From: Fidelibacterota bacterium | GTDB taxonomy: Bacteria; Fidelibacterota; JAANXI01 | Assembly: GCA_018263365.1 (NCBI GenBank) | Contig: JAANXI010000090.1 | Coordinates: forward strand, 1 to 9,566 | Direction of reading: 5' to 3' | DNA: 9,566 bases | In this document: one piece after another, positions 6,878 to 9,566 of the stretch | How the letters are laid out: each line of letters begins with the position of its first letter | Numbering within the stretch: the stretch's first letter is position 1 | Notes under the pieces: model-generated | The model's database searches: none | What the model was told of the DNA's origin: nothing | The model's input: the letters and a program-made list of their open reading frames with translations, nothing else | Position numbers and translations under genes: made by a program

Positions 6878-7693
6878 CTAAAATCCGCGGAGTGCCTTTT
6901 TCCGGACGCTGTCCTTCTGTGCGTCTGTCAGCGACCAATCGCCGTCGTAAATCGCGCCTTCCCATTCGCCGTACATCGCATTCGGCATGACGATAAACCG
7001 GTGGCCGAATTCCTCTTGTAACAGGTCAACCGCGGTATTCCGATCATGGGTCGATCGGTTTTCAAAGACATGGGAAAAATCGTTCAGGTTATCGCCGACC
7101 AGCAGTGCAATTTTGTAATATTTATCAATACGGTCCCGGCGGCTCTCCTTGCTGGATTCCTCCAATCTGAGAGCAATATGGTCCTCTTTCACTTGCGGAA
7201 AATCCCATTTGTTCAGGTTTTCAACCGTTCCGGAATATGTGCTCACTTTGCGATTTGAGACGTAGAAAATCTGCACGCCGGCGGAATCGGCATAACTCAG
7301 GAAATCCAGTGCCCCAGGTATTGGTTTTGCCTTTGTTTCTTCAATCCACTCCGTCCACCGTTCGGGATAGTCGATGTTTTCCAGGATCAGCTCCGCCTCG
7401 TATGGGCTGTTATCCAGCACCGTTTCGTCAATATCGACAACCACGGCCAGTGATTCGGGGGCAGAGGTTTTCTCAAGAATCTCCTTCAGCCGATATTCCG
7501 CCACGTTATATGCCTGGTAGCACAGCGCCCGGTACTCTGCGGCTCTCTGCTGGTACAGTACGCTCATTTCCAGGTAATCGTTATCCGGCGTATTGACAGG
7601 TTTTTCCTGTCCGCTGATACTCGCAAACGGGACCGTGATACCGATAAAAACCAAAATTAAAAAAAGTGCTTTGTAGTAAAATTTAGGATTCAT
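6878..7693 (-). CDS. e(P4)-family acid phosphatase / 5'-nucleotidase, secreted form
   Basis: 271-residue HAD-superfamily phosphatase of the bacterial e(P4) group, whose known members dephosphorylate nucleoside monophosphates and NMN outside the cytoplasm. HAD motif I is VVVDIDETVLDNSPY (nucleophile Asp87, Asp89, Thr91), motif II is YVSNRK (Ser146, Asn147), Lys182 fits motif III, and motif IV is LLVGDNLNDF (Asp201, Asp205). The N-terminus is a signal peptide (hydrophobic core about 10-24). Unlike classic e(P4) lipoproteins it has no lipobox cysteine; ASISGQ near 24-29 suggests ordinary signal-peptidase cleavage and a periplasmic enzyme. The start overlaps the end of the DUF2784 gene by 11 bases, so both are probably translated from one message. 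The length is normal for the family. Confidence 0.92.
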   Translation of the reverse strand: MNPKFYYKALFLILVFIGITVPFASISGQEKPVNTPDNDYLEMSVLYQQRAAEYRALCYQAYNVAEYRLKEILEKTSAPESLAVVVDIDETVLDNSPYEAELILENIDYPERWTEWIEETKAKPIPGALDFLSYADSAGVQIFYVSNRKVSTYSGTVENLNKWDFPQVKEDHIALRLEESSKESRRDRIDKYYKIALLVGDNLNDFSHVFENRSTHDRNTAVDLLQEEFGHRFIVMPNAMYGEWEGAIYDGDWSLTDAQKDSVRKKALRGF

Positions 7694-8075
7694 GTTCTTC
7701 TTTCACCTTCCTATTACGGTAGTCTCTGATGTTCAAAACAATGGAAAGAATAAATACTGAGCCAAACAGAATGACTGCACTGATATCAACCAGTTCGGGA
7801 TTTAGCTCCACGCCGGTCAGTTCCCTGACTAAAAATGTGAGATACGAATGCGGCATATCCCGGAGCCCCATTTCCCAGCGAACCTGCCAGTGCCAGTCGG
7901 TACACGGGCAGTACCCGAAACCGTACCAGATGCCAAGAACGCCCCAGGAAAAAGCGGTGAGACTCAGTGTGATCAAGTTGGCGAGTCGCGTCTTTTTCCA
8001 AATCCAGCCCAGCAGATTGAAGAGCGTAAATCCAGAGTGGAAGACAAGGAAAAAGATGTTCAGAAACTGGAGCAT
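7683..8075 (-). CDS. DUF2784-family small membrane protein
   Basis: 130 residues with three likely membrane helices (about 3-25, 32-52 and 96-116) and a basic C-terminal tail. The loop after helix two holds the conserved-looking CPCTDWHWQ (Cys56, Cys58, Asp60, His62), and a HSGFTLFNLLGW stretch in the first helix fits DUF2784 as I recall it. Function of the family is unknown; the paired Cys and His residues could bind metal or form a disulfide at the membrane face. It is the middle gene of an operon, starting 11 bases after the macro-domain stop behind a GGGG ribosome-binding site and overlapping the phosphatase start. Confidence 0.8.
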   Translation of the reverse strand: MLQFLNIFFLVFHSGFTLFNLLGWIWKKTRLANLITLSLTAFSWGVLGIWYGFGYCPCTDWHWQVRWEMGLRDMPHSYLTFLVRELTGVELNPELVDISAVILFGSVFILSIVLNIRDYRNRKVKEEHES

Positions 8076-8086
8076 TGCCCCGGCAA

Positions 8087-8626
8087 TCAGTCCTGGAACA
8101 CTGTATTCAGGACTTTTTCATGCACATCCATGGCCTGCTTTCCCCACAACACAAACCGAATTGTTGAGACGTGTCGCAGGTCCGGAATAACTTCCTTCAT
8201 GGTGGACATCGCGATTTGAGCAGCGTCTTCCATGGGATAGCCGAACGCCCCGGTGGAAATCGCCGGGAAGCCGATAACTTTCAGTTCGTTCTCTTCGGCA
8301 CGTTGAAGCGCATTTCTGTAGCAGTCCGCCAGGAGCGTATCCGATGGTTCGTCTCTGCCGTAGACCGGCCCGAGGCAGTGGATGATATGCGGATTTGGCA
8401 GACCGTGTCCACCGGTGATGACGGCCTCGCCCGGTTCAATCGGTGCCAGCGGACGTGTCTCCTTTTCCAGTTCGGGCCCCGCTGCCCGATGGATCGCTCC
8501 GGCCACTCCGCCGCCGATGCGCAGCTGAGCATTGGCTGCATTTACAACGGCGTCACAATCGGGCTGGTTTACGATATCACCGCGTCTAAGTTCGATAGTG
8601 ACGTTACGGTATATTGTTTTCGTCAT
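8087..8626 (-). CDS. Macro-domain protein (ADP-ribose binding / processing)
   Basis: 179-residue stand-alone macro domain, predicted to bind ADP-ribose or act on ADP-ribose derivatives such as O-acetyl-ADP-ribose. Seen: RGDIVN (Asp17, expected adenine contact), AVVNAANAQL (Asn29, Asn32), IGGGVAGAIHRAAG (38-50), the GPVYG strand and the ISTGAFGYP phosphate loop (123-131). In MacroD/YmdB enzymes the glycine loop reads GGGVDGxIH, with a catalytic Asp; here that position is Ala42, as in AF1521-like domains, so activity may be weaker or different. I chose the ATG at 8626 because GGAGG lies 5 bases upstream. An ATG at 8653 would add nine residues but has no ribosome-binding site. It is first gene of the macro-DUF2784-phosphatase operon. 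Confidence 0.92.
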   Translation of the reverse strand: MTKTIYRNVTIELRRGDIVNQPDCDAVVNAANAQLRIGGGVAGAIHRAAGPELEKETRPLAPIEPGEAVITGGHGLPNPHIIHCLGPVYGRDEPSDTLLADCYRNALQRAEENELKVIGFPAISTGAFGYPMEDAAQIAMSTMKEVIPDLRHVSTIRFVLWGKQAMDVHEKVLNTVFQD

Positions 8627-8691
8627 TGGTACCTCCAAAAGAATAGCAGGCATTTTTCTGTTTTATCTGTGATAATCATAAGTTTCTGTGT

Positions 8692-8709
8692 TCCCCGACT
8701 TGTCGGGGA
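8692..8709. repeat. TCCCCGA palindrome stem-loop
   Basis: TCCCCGA and TCGGGGA pair over 7 bp around a CTTG loop. It lies between the peptidase stop (8736) and the macro-domain start (8626), both minus-strand genes, so it could end the peptidase transcript. The downstream minus-strand bases are not T-rich, so a REP-like palindrome is equally possible. Confidence 0.45.
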
Positions 8710-8735
8710 CAGCGTGCTATTCAATGTTTGGGAAA

Positions 8736-9368
8736 TTATTCCTCCCCCGGCCAGTCTCCCCAGTTGCGGTACTTCCAGGTATCCACATGAAACCGCTTAT
8801 GATCGTACAATCCCAGGCCAAGATTGTATTCTTCACCATGCTCGTAATAGAATTTCCGCAATCGTTTTTTCAGGACGCGCTCCGGGATATCGGTCACCGG
8901 GGCCACATCCACTGCATCAAAAAACAGATGCCGGCTCCGGGATGCGCCGCCAGCAGGTTCGTTGTATTCCGGCGTGCGGTATCCGGACACAATAACCACC
9001 TCCCCGATCCGTGGTACAATCTCCTCCTGCAACAGCCGAAGCGTCAGAATCATGTTCATAATCAGCGAATCCGGCGGTAGTGCGTATGCAGGCATATTCA
9101 AATCCTGCCAGTCACTGCCCTGCTGCAGCACTCGCTCCACTGGAATAACAATGCCTTCCATGGTGAAAATTGAATCAAGTCTGTGAATCCGGGATAAATT
9201 TTCCTGTTTGAATCGGAGATATTCTGCTTTTTCCGGAATCGGATATCTCTGTTCCACATCACTGACCGGAATATCGTGCCACATTTTGTCCGGCGGCGCG
9301 AAAACCGCGCATCCTATTAGCGTAACGAGAATCAACAATCCAGGAACAATCCAATGCTTGCTATCCAC
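8736..9368 (-). CDS. M15-type zinc peptidase lipoprotein (D-Ala-D-Ala carboxypeptidase-like)
   Basis: 210 residues, predicted to cut peptidoglycan stem or cross-link peptides in the periplasm while lipid-anchored. A lipoprotein signal peptide ends in the lipobox LIGC with Cys20. The C-terminal half carries VSGYRTPEYN (127-136), the zinc motif SRHLFFDAVD (His147, Asp154) and the final RFHVD (His194, Asp196). This is the H-x6-D ... H pattern of the M15 / DUF882-like family. Phe150 replaces the Gly usually found three residues after the first His. The start is GTG at 9368, with AGGGG 7 bases upstream. The region between residues 25 and 100 has no recognised domain. It appears to be a single-gene unit; promoter signals upstream are unclear. 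Confidence 0.88.
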   Translation of the reverse strand: MDSKHWIVPGLLILVTLIGCAVFAPPDKMWHDIPVSDVEQRYPIPEKAEYLRFKQENLSRIHRLDSIFTMEGIVIPVERVLQQGSDWQDLNMPAYALPPDSLIMNMILTLRLLQEEIVPRIGEVVIVSGYRTPEYNEPAGGASRSRHLFFDAVDVAPVTDIPERVLKKRLRKFYYEHGEEYNLGLGLYDHKRFHVDTWKYRNWGDWPGEE

Positions 9369-9566
9369 AATTCGCCCCTTTCTGTGTTGGAAAAAATTAA
9401 AGAATGCAGATGAATATTACAGGGAAAATACGTGAACAATTGTGACCTAAATTAAGCGATTTTGTGCGGCGATCTGCACCAATCTGTTGAGCGCGAAGGC
9501 TCCGTGAAATCCTCGACAGACCCTCCGGGTATGCCTCCGGTTTCCCAAAACCCTTTTCATCTTAAC
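9369..9566. other. Upstream and right-edge DNA without a supported gene
   Basis: It contains the GTG ribosome-binding site of the peptidase gene and a possible -10 (TAATAT, minus strand, around 9415) without a well-spaced -35. A minus-strand frame open from the right edge to a stop at 9447 (about 39 codons) has no recognised motif. The block 9530-9545 repeats a CTCCGG pattern. It could be the end of a gene outside the window or another dispersed repeat; the sequence does not decide. Confidence 0.3.

Noticed and set aside
8627..8653. Upstream ATG for the macro-domain gene
   Set aside because: No ribosome-binding site precedes it, whereas the ATG at 8626 has GGAGG five bases upstream and begins at the expected domain start.
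8171..8995. 274-codon open frame on the plus strand
   Set aside because: It lies antisense to the macro-domain and peptidase genes, both with complete motifs, and its product has no recognisable domain.
9447..9566. Minus-strand frame open at the right edge
   Set aside because: Only about 39 codons, no recognised motif; cannot be told from repeat or spacer DNA.

Overview
The window looks like chromosome from a Gram-negative, outer-membrane-bearing bacterium of moderate GC content. The evidence is a DUF5020-type beta-barrel protein with a signal peptide and terminal Phe, a lipoprotein signal peptide and Shine-Dalgarno sites on most genes. The gene mix (bifunctional FTCD, prokaryotic OPT transporter, DUF5020, DUF2784) and the repetitive intergenic DNA suggest the Bacteroidota/Calditrichota-like (FCB) part of the tree. 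That placement is inference from remembered family distributions, not a computed one. I see no rRNA, tRNA, CRISPR array, phage gene or intact insertion sequence.

Layout. (1) 1-1572, minus: formimidoyltransferase-cyclodeaminase (FTCD) of histidine/folate one-carbon metabolism, cut by the left edge and carrying an unusual C2H2-zinc-finger-like insertion. (2) 1573-2148: gene-free DNA with imperfect ~25-bp inverted repeats, repeated ATTCATGA palindromes and two GC-rich hairpins, resembling a miniature or decayed mobile element. (3) 2149-2700, minus: Nudix hydrolase of the ADP-ribose pyrophosphatase type. (4) 5115 down to 2838, minus: OPT-family transporter (TTG start) followed after one base by an unknown two-helix membrane protein whose ribosome-binding site lies inside the last OPT codons. 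(5) 5116-5371: shared upstream region of two divergent units. (6) 5372-6468, plus: DUF5020 outer-membrane protein followed by a drastically shortened NCS2-type purine permease, whose N-terminal ~50 and C-terminal ~80 residues are joined in frame. (7) 6469-6877: a repeat-laden spacer of tandem heptamers, GTGTTC-type units, a pyrimidine tract and outer inverted repeats. (8) 8626 down to 6878, minus: compact macro domain / DUF2784 / e(P4)-like phosphatase operon. (9) 9368 down to 8736, minus: M15-type zinc peptidase lipoprotein (GTG start). (10) 9369-9566: upstream DNA and the right edge, with no gene I can support.

Together. Two themes recur. One is uptake across both membranes: the OPT permease, and the DUF5020 channel-like protein with the remains of a purine permease. 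The other is nucleotide, NAD and ADP-ribose turnover: the Nudix ADP-ribose hydrolase, the macro domain, and the e(P4)-type phosphatase, whose family dephosphorylates NMN and nucleoside monophosphates. The link between the separate transcription units is inference. The observations most worth following are the zinc-finger-like insertion in FTCD, the in-frame internally deleted permease, the OPT plus coupled membrane-protein pair, and the macro-DUF2784-e(P4) operon, in which the macro domain has Ala where MacroD enzymes have their catalytic Asp.
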